NCBI GenBank assembly: GCA_937883885.1
Contig: CAKZXL010000263.1
Location: forward strand, 1-10,235
Source: an uncultured Aquincola sp.
GTDB lineage: Bacteria; Pseudomonadota; Gammaproteobacteria; Burkholderiales; Burkholderiaceae
Direction of reading: 5' to 3'
Length of the DNA: 10,235 nucleotides
Both the position numbers and the translations under genes were made by a program. Shown piece by piece: positions 1 through 6,553 of the stretch. The first letter of the stretch is position 1; each line of letters opens with the position of its first letter. A model generated the notes under the pieces. It was not told the DNA's origin, did not search any database, and worked only from the letters and a program-made list of their open reading frames with translations.

Positions 1-750
1 CCGGCGCGGGTGATCAACACCCACCTGCATGCCGACCACTGCGGCGGCAATGCCGCGCTGCAGGCCGCCAGCGGCGCCGAGTGCTGGGTGCCCGCGCCTT
101 TGGTGGATGCCGTCAACCAATGGGACAGCGCCGGTGCGCTGAGCTTCGACGCCATCGACCAGCGCTGCGACCGCTTTGCCGCCCACCACGGCCTGGCCGA
201 CGGCCAGCACCTGCGCCTGGGCGGCCACGACTGGCAGGTGCATGCCGCGCCCGGGCACGACCCCGATGCGGTGATGCTGTTCGAGCCCACGCAGCGGGTG
301 CTGATCTCGGGCGATGCGCTGTGGCAGCAGCGCGTGGCCATCGTGTTCCCCGAACTGGTGGGCGAAGACGGCATCGGCCCGGCGCTGGCGGCGCTGCAGC
401 GCATCGAGGCACTGGCGCCGCGCTGGGTGATTCCGGGCCACGGCGCGCCTTTCAGCGCGGTGGCGGAGGCGATCGCGGCCAGCCGGCAGCGCCTGGCGCT
501 GTTTGCGCAGCAACCGCTGGCGCATCTGCGCTACGCGCTACGGGCGCTGGTGATGTTCCACCTGCTGGAGTGGCGCAGCCGGCCGCGGGACATGTTGCTG
601 CACTGGATGACCACCACGCCTCTGCTGGCCGGCATCGCCCGGCAGTTGCCGGCGGGCCTGGCGCTGGCCGACTTCGCGGCCGACAACCTCGATCGGTTGC
701 TGCACGACGGCACGCTGGTGGCCGACGCTGGGCAGGTGCGCCTGCCCTGA
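1..750 (+). CDS. MBL-fold metallo-hydrolase, 3' part (5' end outside window)
   Basis: This is a metallo-beta-lactamase-fold hydrolase whose frame is already open at the left edge, so the N-terminus is missing. Seen: the metal-binding THLHADH motif (His 8, His 10, Asp 12, His 13 of the visible part), then APGHD and LISGDALW, which supply the next His and bridging Asp, and VIPGHG with the last metal His. This order is typical of glyoxalase II/LACTB2-like enzymes that bind two metal ions. After the core comes about 80 residues rich in Leu and Arg that look like the C-terminal winged-helix domain often fused to this subfamily. The substrate cannot be told from sequence; thioesters, lactones or phosphodiesters are all possible. 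It ends with TGA only 19 bases from the convergent dtd stop. A GTG at 10 exists but lies inside the motif region and is not a credible start. Confidence 0.88.
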   Translation, partial: PARVINTHLHADHCGGNAALQAASGAECWVPAPLVDAVNQWDSAGALSFDAIDQRCDRFAAHHGLADGQHLRLGGHDWQVHAAPGHDPDAVMLFEPTQRVLISGDALWQQRVAIVFPELVGEDGIGPALAALQRIEALAPRWVIPGHGAPFSAVAEAIAASRQRLALFAQQPLAHLRYALRALVMFHLLEWRSRPRDMLLHWMTTTPLLAGIARQLPAGLALADFAADNLDRLLHDGTLVADAGQVRLP

Positions 751-762
751 CGGCAACGCCCG

Positions 763-778
763 GGCGCCCTCAGGCGCC
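763..778. terminator. GC hairpin between convergent genes, possible weak terminator
   Basis: GGCGCC, loop CTCA, GGCGCC forms a perfect 6-bp GC stem that spans the dtd stop codon, 13 bases after the hydrolase stop. There is no T-tract on either strand, so it is at best a weak or Rho-assisted bidirectional barrier. A 10-base palindrome (757-766) overlaps it. No better terminator is visible between the two convergent genes. Confidence 0.25.
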
Positions 779-1213
779 GACGTTCAGCGGAATCGTCACC
801 GGCCCGTCGTTGAGCAACCGCACCTGCATGTCGGCGCCGAACTCGCCGGCCTGCACCAGCGGGTGCTGGGCGCGGGCGCTGGCCAGCACCGCTTCATACA
901 GCTCACGCCCCAGCGCCGGCGGCGCCGCCCCAGTGAAGCTGGGCCGGTTGCCGCTGCGGGTGTCGGCCGCCAGCGTGAACTGCGAGACGATCAGCAGCCC
1001 GCCGCCCACGTCCTGCACGCTGCGGTTCATCTTGCCCGCCTCGTCGCTGAAGATGCGCAGCTTCAGCAGCTTGGCCACCAGCTTGTCGGCCACGGCGGGC
1101 GTGTCGGTGGGTTCGGCGCACACCAGCACCAGCAGGCCGCGGCCGATCTGGCCGACCACACGCCCCTCGACCGTGACCGAGGCCTCGGCCACCCGCTGCA
1201 CCACGCTCAGCAC
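770..1213 (-). CDS. dtd: D-aminoacyl-tRNA deacylase (D-Tyr-tRNA deacylase)
   Basis: Dtd hydrolyses D-amino acids, classically D-Tyr, from mischarged tRNAs in the cytoplasm and so enforces homochirality in translation. Seen: 147 residues, the usual family length, with SQFTLA at residues 77-82 and NDGPVT at 135-140. The Gly137-Pro138 pair is the cross-subunit cis-proline motif that excludes L-amino acids from the active site. The start is GTG (1211-1213): it gives MLSVVQRV, which lines up with the family N-terminus (M-x-x-x-x-QRV). No clear Shine-Dalgarno precedes it, and only 7 bases separate it from the tyrS stop, so it is probably translated by coupling from tyrS. The partnership is logical, because TyrRS can load D-Tyr and Dtd removes it. 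The gene is convergent with the MBL hydrolase. Confidence 0.96.
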   Translation of the reverse strand: MLSVVQRVAEASVTVEGRVVGQIGRGLLVLVCAEPTDTPAVADKLVAKLLKLRIFSDEAGKMNRSVQDVGGGLLIVSQFTLAADTRSGNRPSFTGAAPPALGRELYEAVLASARAQHPLVQAGEFGADMQVRLLNDGPVTIPLNVGA

Positions 1214-1220
1214 GGCGGGC

Positions 1221-2450
1221 TCAGCCCAGCGTCACGCGGGCGAACTTGCGCTTGCCCACCTGCACCACGAACGTGCCGGGTTCCACCTTCAGCGCCTTGT
1301 CGGCGATGGCCGTGCCGTCGATGCGCACGCCGCCCTGCTCCACCATGCGCAGGCCTTCGCTGGTGGAAGCCACCAGGCCGGCCTGCTTGAGCAAGGCGCC
1401 GATGGCCAGCGGCCCGCCCGCCAGCGCCACCTCGGGCACCTCGTCGGGCACGCCCCCGCGGGCGCGGTTCTGGAAGTCCTGCTCCGCCGCCTCGGCCGCC
1501 GCCGCGCTGTGAAAGCGCGCGGTGATCTCCTTGGCCAGCATCACCTTGGCGTCCTTCGGGTTGCGGCCGGCGGCCACCTCGGCCTTGAGCGCCGCGATCT
1601 CGGCCTCGGAGCGGAAGCTCAGCAGGGTGAAGTACTTCCACATCAGCACGTCGCTGATCGACAGCAGCTTGGCGAACATGCTGTTGGCCGGCTCGGTGAT
1701 GCCGATGTAGTTGTTCTTGCTCTTGCTCATCTTCTCGACGCCGTCCAGGCCTTCGAGCAAGGGCATGGTCAGGATGCACTGCGGCTCCTGCCCGTATTCC
1801 TGCTGCAGGTGGCGGCCCACCAGCAGGTTGAACTTCTGGTCGGTGCCGCCCAGTTCCAGGTCGCTCTTGAGCGCGACCGAGTCGTAGCCCTGCATCAGCG
1901 GGTACAGGAACTCATGCACGCTGATCGGCGTGTTGGCGCTGTAGCGCTTCTGGAAGTCGTCGCGCTCCATCATGCGCGCCACGGTGTAGCGGGCGGCCAG
2001 CTGGATCATGCCGCGCGCGCCCAGCGCGTCGCTCCACTCCGAGTTGTAGCGGATCTCGGTGCGCGCCGGGTCCAGCACCAGGCTGGCCTGCTTGTAGTAG
2101 GTCTGCGCGTTGTGCTCGATCTGCTCCTTGGTGAGCGGCGGCCGGGTGGCGTTGCGGCCCGAGGGGTCGCCGATCATCGAGGTGAAGTCGCCGATCAGGA
2201 AGATCACCTGGTGGCCCAGATCCTGCAGCTGGCGCATCTTGTTGAGCACCACGGTGTGGCCGATGTGGATGTCCGGCGCGGTCGGGTCCAGCCCCAGCTT
2301 GATGCGCAGCGGCGTGCCGGTGGCCTCTGAGCGTTGAAGTTTTTTCAACCAATCGGCTTCGGGCAGCAGCTCGTCGCAGCCGCGGCGGCTGATCGCCAGG
2401 GCTTCCAGCACGCGGTCGGACGGCACGGCGTCATTCACATTTGTTGACAT
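1221..2450 (-). CDS. tyrS: tyrosyl-tRNA synthetase
   Basis: TyrRS joins L-tyrosine to tRNA-Tyr using ATP, via tyrosyl-adenylate. Seen from the chosen start: 409 residues, class I signature HIGH at 62-65 within PDIHIGHTV, and KMSKS at 240-244 within [11 protein letters not shown] Rossmann core lies between them, with the tyrosine/tRNA-region stretch [13 protein letters not shown] near 199-211, and an S4-like RNA-binding domain occupies about 346-409 ([10 protein letters not shown]...). I chose the ATG at 2448-2450 because the sequence begins MSTNVNDAV at a usual family distance from HIGH. The frame stays open to a GTG at 2528, but that extension (residues reading [12 protein letters not shown]) looks like translated leader. 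No Shine-Dalgarno is visible before the ATG. The gene heads a two-gene unit with dtd and is divergent from the M23 gene. Confidence 0.97.
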   Translation of the reverse strand: MSTNVNDAVPSDRVLEALAISRRGCDELLPEADWLKKLQRSEATGTPLRIKLGLDPTAPDIHIGHTVVLNKMRQLQDLGHQVIFLIGDFTSMIGDPSGRNATRPPLTKEQIEHNAQTYYKQASLVLDPARTEIRYNSEWSDALGARGMIQLAARYTVARMMERDDFQKRYSANTPISVHEFLYPLMQGYDSVALKSDLELGGTDQKFNLLVGRHLQQEYGQEPQCILTMPLLEGLDGVEKMSKSKNNYIGITEPANSMFAKLLSISDVLMWKYFTLLSFRSEAEIAALKAEVAAGRNPKDAKVMLAKEITARFHSAAAAEAAEQDFQNRARGGVPDEVPEVALAGGPLAIGALLKQAGLVASTSEGLRMVEQGGVRIDGTAIADKALKVEPGTFVVQVGKRKFARVTLG

Positions 2451-2501
2451 GGAGGGCTTGTAAATCCAGAAGACCAACCTACTCGAACGAGGGGGTCGGT
2501 C

Positions 2502-2509
2502 GATATACT
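2502..2509. promoter_or_regulatory. AT-rich core with overlapping -10-like boxes on both strands
   Basis: In a GC-rich intergenic region the string GATATACT contains TATACT on the plus strand (2504-2509, five of six matches to the sigma-70 -10 consensus) and TATATC on the minus strand (2507-2502). The plus box would start RNA near 2516, towards the terminator and the M23 gene. The minus box would start RNA near 2495, giving tyrS a leader of about 45 bases. No good -35 box lies at the right distance on either side, so the call rests on the -10 core and the divergent context alone. Confidence 0.35.
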
Positions 2510-2515
2510 CGTAGG

Positions 2516-2594
2516 ACAACGAGAACACGTCCCTATCGACGGCGTCCGACGCCTGATCTCGATTCTAGCGATCACCCCTCGGACGCCTTTTTTT
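2516..2594 (+). ncRNA. candidate small RNA or attenuator leader upstream of the M23 gene
   Basis: If the TATACT box at 2504-2509 is used, RNA would begin near 2516 and meet a strong intrinsic terminator ending at 2594, giving a transcript of about 80 nt. No plus-strand gene lies immediately upstream that would need terminating, so the terminator must belong to a short RNA or to the leader of the downstream peptidase gene. The 5' arm of the terminator can also fold locally (GGCGT, loop CCG, ACGCC at 2541-2553). That fold excludes the terminator stem, as expected for an attenuator. An upstream repeat CTCGT/ACGAG (2508-2512, 2519-2523) overlaps the proposed start. No known RNA family was recognised; start and function are inference. 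Confidence 0.35.
2541..2594 (+). terminator. intrinsic terminator, 9-bp perfect stem plus seven T
   Basis: GGCGTCCGA (2541-2549) pairs perfectly with TCGGACGCC (2579-2587) and is followed at once by seven T (2588-2594). Within the 29-base loop, TGATC (2554-2558) pairs with GATCA (2570-2574), so the whole folds as a two-step stem. The polarity is plus strand only, since a minus-strand RNA would carry A residues before the stem and no U-tract after it. It lies about 70 bases before the proposed M23 start. Confidence 0.7.
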
Positions 2595-2663
2595 CGACAC
2601 CGTGGCCCAGCAGTACGCGCTGCGCTGCACGACCTTCGGGGCCCATCGTCCCGCCGACTCAAA

Positions 2664-4040
2664 TTGGATTCTTTGGGAACGCTGGCGCGTGTTGGCACCG
2701 CCGTTGAAAATTTCCGTAGACGTCATCCCCGCGGGATCACCGTCGCAGTCGTCACCTTCCTGGCCGGTGTGTCGGCCACGGCCTTCGGCATCGCGCCCAT
2801 GGCGCCGGATGCGGCCGACCTGCCGCAGCGCGTCATCAGCGAATCGGTGGAGCATGAAGCCGTCGGCAGCCAGCTCGAAGCGCTGGCCGCCCATGAGCTG
2901 ACCCTCAGCCGCAACGACCTCACCCGCCCCAGCGACACCGCGGACACCCTGCTCAAACGCATGGGCGTGGCCGACGTGGCGGCTGCCAACTTCCTGCGCC
3001 GCGACCCGATCGCACGCCGGTTGCTGGAAGGCCGCTCGGGCAAGATGGTGCAGGCGGTGGCCGATGGCGACGGCCGGCTGGTGAGCCTGGTGGCCCGCTA
3101 CGCCGCCGAATCGTCCGACCCCGCCGCCAGCCAGTTCACCCGCCTGACGGTGGAGCGCGACGGCAGCGGCTGGCGCAGCCGCATCGCGCTGGCGCCGCTG
3201 CAGTCGCAGGTGCGCTTGGCCAGCGGCACGGTGCAAAGCTCCTTCTTCGCCGCCAGCGACGAAGCCCGCATTCCTGACGCCATCGCGGCCCAGATGGCCG
3301 AGATGTTCGCGGCGGACATCGACTTCCACCGTGAGTTGCGCAAGGGCGACACCTTCAGCATCGTCTACGAGGCGCTGACGGCCGATGGCGAGCCCATCAC
3401 CTGGAACCAGGGCACCGGCCGGGTGCTGGCCGCCGAGTTCGTGAACGCCGGCAAGGCCTACCAGTCGGTCTGGTACCGCGACACCGCAGGCCGCGGCGCC
3501 TATTTCGGTTTCGACGGCCAAAGCAAGCGCCGCACCTTCCTGGCCAGCCCGATGGAGTTCTCGCGCATCACCTCCGGCTTTGCGATGCGCTTCCACCCGA
3601 TCATGCAGACCTGGCGAGCCCACCGCGGCGTGGACTACGGCGCGCCCACCGGCACCGCGGTGCGCAGCGTGGCCGATGGCATCGTCACCTTCGCCGGTGT
3701 GCAGAACGGCTACGGCAACGTCATCGAAGTGCGCCACACCAACGACCCCAGCACGCTGTACGCGCACCTGTCGCGCATCGGCGTGCGCAAGGGTGAGCGC
3801 GTGAGCCAGGGCGAAACCATCGGCGCGGTCGGCTCCACCGGCTGGGCCACCGGCCCGCACCTGCACTTTGAGTTCAAGATCGACGGCCAGCAGCAAGACC
3901 CGCTGAAGATCGCCAAGAGCTCCGAGGCCGTCACCATCTCGTCGGCCCAGCGCGCCGATTTCACCGCCCGCGCCTTGACCTACAAGGCGCAACTGGCCCT
4001 GGCGCAGACGATCTCGGGCGCCCACGGCGCCGGCGACTGA
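2664..4040 (+). CDS. M23 family peptidoglycan DD-endopeptidase, membrane-anchored
   Basis: This is a zinc metallopeptidase of the LytM/M23 family that cuts peptide cross-links of peptidoglycan in the periplasm. Seen: about 458 residues, with a hydrophobic segment at about 25-45 (ITVAVVTFLAGVSATAFG) acting as an anchor or uncleaved signal. A long periplasmic spacer carrying a MepM/OapA-like region follows, then the catalytic domain from about 295 to 415. Zinc and catalytic residues are visible: HRGVD (His320, Asp324), YAH (His368) and HLH (His399, His401), so it should be active. The start is uncertain: the best in-frame candidate is TTG at 2664, there is no ATG before the membrane segment, no Shine-Dalgarno, and the first 25 codons are less GC-rich (AGA, AAT, GTT). 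It is followed by anmK after 14 bases, fitting a wall-turnover operon. It resembles MepM-like proteins, but no specific symbol is justified. Confidence 0.9.
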   Translation: MDSLGTLARVGTAVENFRRRHPRGITVAVVTFLAGVSATAFGIAPMAPDAADLPQRVISESVEHEAVGSQLEALAAHELTLSRNDLTRPSDTADTLLKRMGVADVAAANFLRRDPIARRLLEGRSGKMVQAVADGDGRLVSLVARYAAESSDPAASQFTRLTVERDGSGWRSRIALAPLQSQVRLASGTVQSSFFAASDEARIPDAIAAQMAEMFAADIDFHRELRKGDTFSIVYEALTADGEPITWNQGTGRVLAAEFVNAGKAYQSVWYRDTAGRGAYFGFDGQSKRRTFLASPMEFSRITSGFAMRFHPIMQTWRAHRGVDYGAPTGTAVRSVADGIVTFAGVQNGYGNVIEVRHTNDPSTLYAHLSRIGVRKGERVSQGETIGAVGSTGWATGPHLHFEFKIDGQQQDPLKIAKSSEAVTISSAQRADFTARALTYKAQLALAQTISGAHGAGD

Positions 4041-4054
4041 CGACAGACGCACGG

Positions 4055-5179
4055 ATGGCGCACCTCGGCCATCCGGCGCCGGGCCTGTACATCGGCCTGA
4101 TGTCGGGCACCTCCATGGACGGCGTGGACGCCGTGCTGGCCGACATCGGCGCCGGCGGTGGCAGCGTGCAGGTACTGCGCCATGTGCATGCACCCTTCAG
4201 CCCCGCCTTGCGCGCCGCATTGATGGCGCTGAACCAGCCGGGCGACAACGAACTGCACCGCGCCGCGCTGGCCGCCAACGGCCTGGCCCTGGCCTACGCC
4301 GAGCGCGTCGATGCGCTGCTGGCGGACCTGCCGCGCGCTCAGGTGCTCGCCATCGGCGCCCATGGCCAGACCGTGCGCCACCGGCCGGGTGAATTCGACG
4401 GCCACGGCTACACGCTTCAATTGCTGAACGGCGCACTGCTGGCCGAGCGCTGCGGCATTCCGGTGGTGTGCGATTTCCGCAGCCGCGACGTGGCGGCCGG
4501 CGGCCAGGGCGCACCGCTGGTGCCGGCTTTTCATGCCGCGCTGTTTGCCCGCCCGGGCGAAGCGGCGGCTGTGCTCAACCTGGGTGGCATCGCCAACCTC
4601 ACGCTGCTGGGCGCCGACGGCGCCGTCACCGGCTTCGACTGCGGACCGGCCAATGCGCTGCTGGACGGCTGGTGCGAGCGGCATACCGGCCGCGCCTATG
4701 ACGACGGCGGCCGCTGGGCCGCCACCGGCCGGGTGGACGAAGCACTGCTGGCGCGCTGGCTGCAGGAGCCCTTTTTCCACCGCGCGCCGCCCAAGAGCAC
4801 CGGTCGCGACCTGTTCGACCCCGGCTGGCTGGACCGCGAAGTGCCGGCCGGCCTGCGCCCCGAAGACGTGCAGGCCACGCTGGCCGAGCTGACGCTGCGG
4901 CCCATCGTCGCCGACCTGCAGCGCCATGCGCCGGCCGCGCGCCAGCTGTGGGTGTGCGGCGGCGGCGCCTTCAACCAGCACCTGATGCAGCGCCTGGTCG
5001 CGCTGCTGCCCGGCGTGCGGGTGGCGCCCACCAGCGAAGCCGGCATCGACGTGATGCAGGTGGAAGCGGCCGCCTTCGCCTGGCTGGCCCAGGCCTTCAT
5101 GGAACAACGCCCCGGCAACCGACAAGAGGTCACCGGGGCGCTGGGGCCGCGTGTGCTGGGTGCCTGGCACCCAGCCTAG
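4055..5179 (+). CDS. anmK: anhydro-N-acetylmuramic acid kinase
   Basis: AnmK uses ATP to open and phosphorylate 1,6-anhydro-MurNAc, giving MurNAc-6-phosphate in cytoplasmic peptidoglycan recycling. Seen: 374 residues, close to the family norm. The N-terminal phosphate-binding signature GLMSGTSMDGVD is at about 14-25, then GAHGQT (101-106), DFRSRDVAAGGQGAPL (140-155), LNLGGIANLT (174-183), GFDCGPANALLD (193-204) and GGGAFN near 302. Asp195 of GFDCGPAN is probably the catalytic base, by analogy with characterised AnmK enzymes. The start is ATG at 4055, 14 bases after the M23 stop, with only a weak Shine-Dalgarno, so translation is likely coupled. Pairing with a peptidoglycan endopeptidase fits a turnover-and-recycling unit. 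The 3' end contains a 10-bp inverted repeat and converges on erpA with a 10-base gap. Confidence 0.97.
   Translation: MAHLGHPAPGLYIGLMSGTSMDGVDAVLADIGAGGGSVQVLRHVHAPFSPALRAALMALNQPGDNELHRAALAANGLALAYAERVDALLADLPRAQVLAIGAHGQTVRHRPGEFDGHGYTLQLLNGALLAERCGIPVVCDFRSRDVAAGGQGAPLVPAFHAALFARPGEAAAVLNLGGIANLTLLGADGAVTGFDCGPANALLDGWCERHTGRAYDDGGRWAATGRVDEALLARWLQEPFFHRAPPKSTGRDLFDPGWLDREVPAGLRPEDVQATLAELTLRPIVADLQRHAPAARQLWVCGGGAFNQHLMQRLVALLPGVRVAPTSEAGIDVMQVEAAAFAWLAQAFMEQRPGNRQEVTGALGPRVLGAWHPA
5155..5175. terminator. 10-bp perfect inverted repeat at the anmK/erpA convergent ends
   Basis: GCTGGGTGCC (5155-5164) and GGCACCCAGC (5166-5175) are perfect reverse complements around a single T, so the hairpin has about eight usable pairs and a small loop. 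It sits within the last codons of anmK and starts 15 bases beyond the erpA stop on the minus strand. There is no T-tract on either side. As the only strong structure between two converging genes, it may act as a shared Rho-assisted or RNA-stabilising 3' hairpin. Confidence 0.45.
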
Positions 5180-5189
5180 GCAGGCAAGG

Positions 5190-5567
5190 TCAGGCCGAGA
5201 AGCTGGAGCCGCAACCGCAGGTGGTGGTGGCGTTCGGGTTCTTGATCACGAACTGGGCGCCTTGCAGGTCGTCCTTGTAGTCGATCTCGGCGCCCACCAG
5301 GTACTGCAGGCTCATCGCGTCGATCAGCAGCGTCACGCCGTTCTTGCTCATCTGCGTGTCGTCTTCGTTCACGATCTCGTCGAAGGTGAAGCCGTACTGG
5401 AAGCCCGAGCAGCCGCCGCCTTGCACGAACACGCGCAGCTTCAGTTCGGGGTTGCCTTCTTCGTCCACCAGCTCCTTGACCTTGGAGGCCGCGCTGTCGG
5501 TGAAGATGATGGGCGCCGGCATTTCATCGGCGACGGGGGTGGCGATCGGTTCGGCTACGGCGTTCAT
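5190..5567 (-). CDS. erpA: iron-sulfur cluster insertion protein ErpA
   Basis: ErpA is an A-type carrier that passes [4Fe-4S] or [2Fe-2S] clusters to apo-proteins in the cytoplasm and is essential in several proteobacteria. Seen: 125 residues. The three conserved cysteines are present: Cys53 in [11 protein letters not shown] and Cys117 and Cys119 in the C-terminal CGCGSSF. The stretches MSLQYLVG and NPNAT are typical of ErpA rather than of IscA or SufA. The first 20 residues ([15 protein letters not shown]) form a longer, variable N-terminus than in E. coli. The start is ATG at 5565-5567, fixed by a good ribosome site 6 bases upstream; an in-frame extension to 5678 has no such support and runs into the rpsI terminator. 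It is a single gene, convergent with anmK, downstream of the rplM-rpsI operon but separated from it by a terminator. Confidence 0.97.
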   Translation of the reverse strand: MNAVAEPIATPVADEMPAPIIFTDSAASKVKELVDEEGNPELKLRVFVQGGGCSGFQYGFTFDEIVNEDDTQMSKNGVTLLIDAMSLQYLVGAEIDYKDDLQGAQFVIKNPNATTTCGCGSSFSA

Positions 5568-5573
5568 GAGGAG

Positions 5574-5579
5574 CTCCTT
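5574..5579 (-). promoter_or_regulatory. ribosome binding site of erpA
   Basis: On the minus strand AAGGAG lies 6 bases before the ATG at 5567. It decides between the 125-residue start and the 162-residue open frame. Confidence 0.75.
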
Positions 5580-5619
5580 CCAAGAGGACATGCGGACGAA
5601 CCGCTGGCGTTCAAGCGGG

Positions 5620-5625
5620 ATTATC
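5620..5625 (-). promoter_or_regulatory. candidate -10 box for erpA
   Basis: The minus strand reads GATAAT (five of six matches to TATAAT) in otherwise GC-rich DNA, between the rpsI terminator and erpA. RNA would start near 5613, with a leader of about 45 bases. No convincing -35 box was found and no IscR-type operator was recognised. The rpsI terminator upstream argues that erpA needs its own promoter somewhere here. Confidence 0.3.
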
Positions 5626-5678
5626 GCGGCAGCGGTCTGCCCCCACGCGCAGGGCGGGCTAGTGAACAGGCCGTGCAC

Positions 5679-5702
5679 AAAAAAGCCGCCCGAAGGCGGC
5701 TT
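5679..5702 (-). terminator. intrinsic terminator of the rplM-rpsI operon
   Basis: Read on the minus strand, AAGCCGCC, tetraloop TTCG, GGCGGCTT continues into a run of six T (complement of the A run 5679-5684, partly overlapping the stem). The eight-pair stem with a stable UUCG loop lies 20 bases after the rpsI stop. This is a textbook Rho-independent terminator and separates rpsI from erpA. Confidence 0.93.
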
Positions 5703-5722
5703 CTTGAAGTCGGCAGGCGCGA

Positions 5723-6115
5723 TCAGCGCTTGCTGAACTGCTTGCGGCGACGAGCGCCGTGCAGACCGACCTTCTTACGCTCGACTTCACGAGCGTCGCG
5801 GGTCACGAACCCGGCATTGCTCAGCTCGGACTTCAGCGCCGCGTCGTAGTCGATCAGCGCGCGGGTGACGCCGTGGCGCACCGCACCGGCCTGGCCGCTT
5901 TCGCCACCGCCGTGCACGTTGACCTTGATGTCGAAGGCTTCGACGTTGTTCGTCAGGAACAGCGGCTGCTTGACGATCATGATCGAGGTCTGGCGGCCGA
6001 AGTACTGCTCGACCGGCTTGCCGTTCACCGTGATCTGGCCCGTGCCCTTCTTGATGAAGACACGTGCGACAGACGACTTGCGACGGCCCGTTCCGTAGTT
6101 CCAATTGCCGATCAT
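5723..6115 (-). CDS. rpsI: 30S ribosomal protein S9
   Basis: S9 binds the head of the 30S subunit, and its C-terminal tail reaches the P-site tRNA. Seen: 130 residues, the standard bacterial length. The N-terminus [17 protein letters not shown], the central [14 protein letters not shown], and the basic C-terminal tail [11 protein letters not shown] ending in Lys-Arg are all diagnostic, the tail being the part that contacts tRNA. The start is ATG at 6113-6115 with AAGGAG 5 bases upstream. It is the second gene of the rplM-rpsI operon, separated from rplM by 9 bases, and is followed by a strong terminator. Nothing unusual was seen. Confidence 0.98.
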   Translation of the reverse strand: MIGNWNYGTGRRKSSVARVFIKKGTGQITVNGKPVEQYFGRQTSIMIVKQPLFLTNNVEAFDIKVNVHGGGESGQAGAVRHGVTRALIDYDAALKSELSNAGFVTRDAREVERKKVGLHGARRRKQFSKR

Positions 6116-6120
6116 CTCAG

Positions 6121-6126
6121 CTCCTT
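6121..6126 (-). promoter_or_regulatory. ribosome binding site of rpsI overlapping the rplM stop
   Basis: The minus strand reads TAAGGAG: the rplM stop codon TAA overlaps the AAGGAG that serves rpsI, with 5 bases to the rpsI ATG. This layout favours coupled, stoichiometric translation of L13 and S9. Confidence 0.75.
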
Positions 6127-6553
6127 AGATTTCCAGCGTCTTGGGCTGCTGAGCGGTGTGCGGGTGGGTGTCACCGGCGTAGACCTTCAGCTTCTTGACC
6201 ATCGCATAGCCCAGCGGACCCTTGGGGAGCATGCCCTTCACGGCCTTTTCCAGGGCGCGGCCGGGGTGCTTGGCCTGCATGTCCTTGAACTTGGTCGCGT
6301 AGATGCCGCCCGGGAAGCCCGAGTGACGGTAGTACACCTTGTCATTGGCCTTGTTGCCAGTGACGCGGAGCTTGTCGGCATTGATGACGATGATGAAATC
6401 GCCGGTATCGACGTGAGGCGTGTAGATGGCCTTGTGCTTGCCGCGCAAACGGAGTGCCACTTCGCTGGCAACACGTCCGAGCACCTTGTCGGTGGCGTCG
6501 AGCACAAGCCACTCGTGCTTCACTTCGGCCGGCTTGGCGCTGAAGGTCTTCAT
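6125..6553 (-). CDS. rplM: 50S ribosomal protein L13
   Basis: L13 is an early-assembly protein of the 50S subunit that binds 23S rRNA. Seen: 142 residues, the same length as in E. coli, with the characteristic N-terminus [20 protein letters not shown], the basic segment [31 protein letters not shown] and the C-terminal GMLPKGPLG followed by [13 protein letters not shown]. The start is ATG at 6551-6553; the frame is open to 6667 but that extension does not match the family. There is only a weak ribosome site (GAAAG, 7 bases upstream), and an upstream 19-codon ORF overlaps the start as ATGA. It is the first gene of the rplM-rpsI operon. In E. coli L13 represses its own operon through the leader, so the long structured leader here may serve the same role (inference). 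Confidence 0.98.
   Translation of the reverse strand: MKTFSAKPAEVKHEWLVLDATDKVLGRVASEVALRLRGKHKAIYTPHVDTGDFIIVINADKLRVTGNKANDKVYYRHSGFPGGIYATKFKDMQAKHPGRALEKAVKGMLPKGPLGYAMVKKLKVYAGDTHPHTAQQPKTLEI

Noticed and set aside
757..766. Ten-base palindrome CGCCCGGGCG between the MBL and dtd genes
   Set aside because: It has no loop and no T-tract, and such palindromes are common by chance in DNA this GC-rich. Only the overlapping 763-778 hairpin was kept, at low confidence.
81..2330. A 749-codon plus-strand open frame
   Set aside because: It runs antisense through dtd and tyrS and across the end of the MBL gene. Its composition (Arg, Ala, His, Gly runs) is the usual shadow of GC-rich coding DNA, while the minus-strand genes match known families along their whole length.
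2444..2449. A perfect TTGACA, possible -35 box on the plus strand
   Set aside because: It lies at the tyrS start codon and no -10-like hexamer sits 16-18 bases downstream. The nearest good -10 (2504) is 54 bases away.
2451..2528. N-terminal extension of TyrS to the GTG at 2526-2528
   Set aside because: The extra 26 residues are not family-like, overlap the promoter core and have no ribosome site. The ATG at 2450 gives a normal 409-residue protein.
2565..4193. A 542-codon minus-strand open frame
   Set aside because: It is antisense to the M23 gene, which has intact catalytic motifs. Its product is low-complexity and matches nothing recognised.
3980..5170. A 396-codon minus-strand open frame
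   Set aside because: It is a shadow of anmK, whose family motifs are complete on the plus strand.
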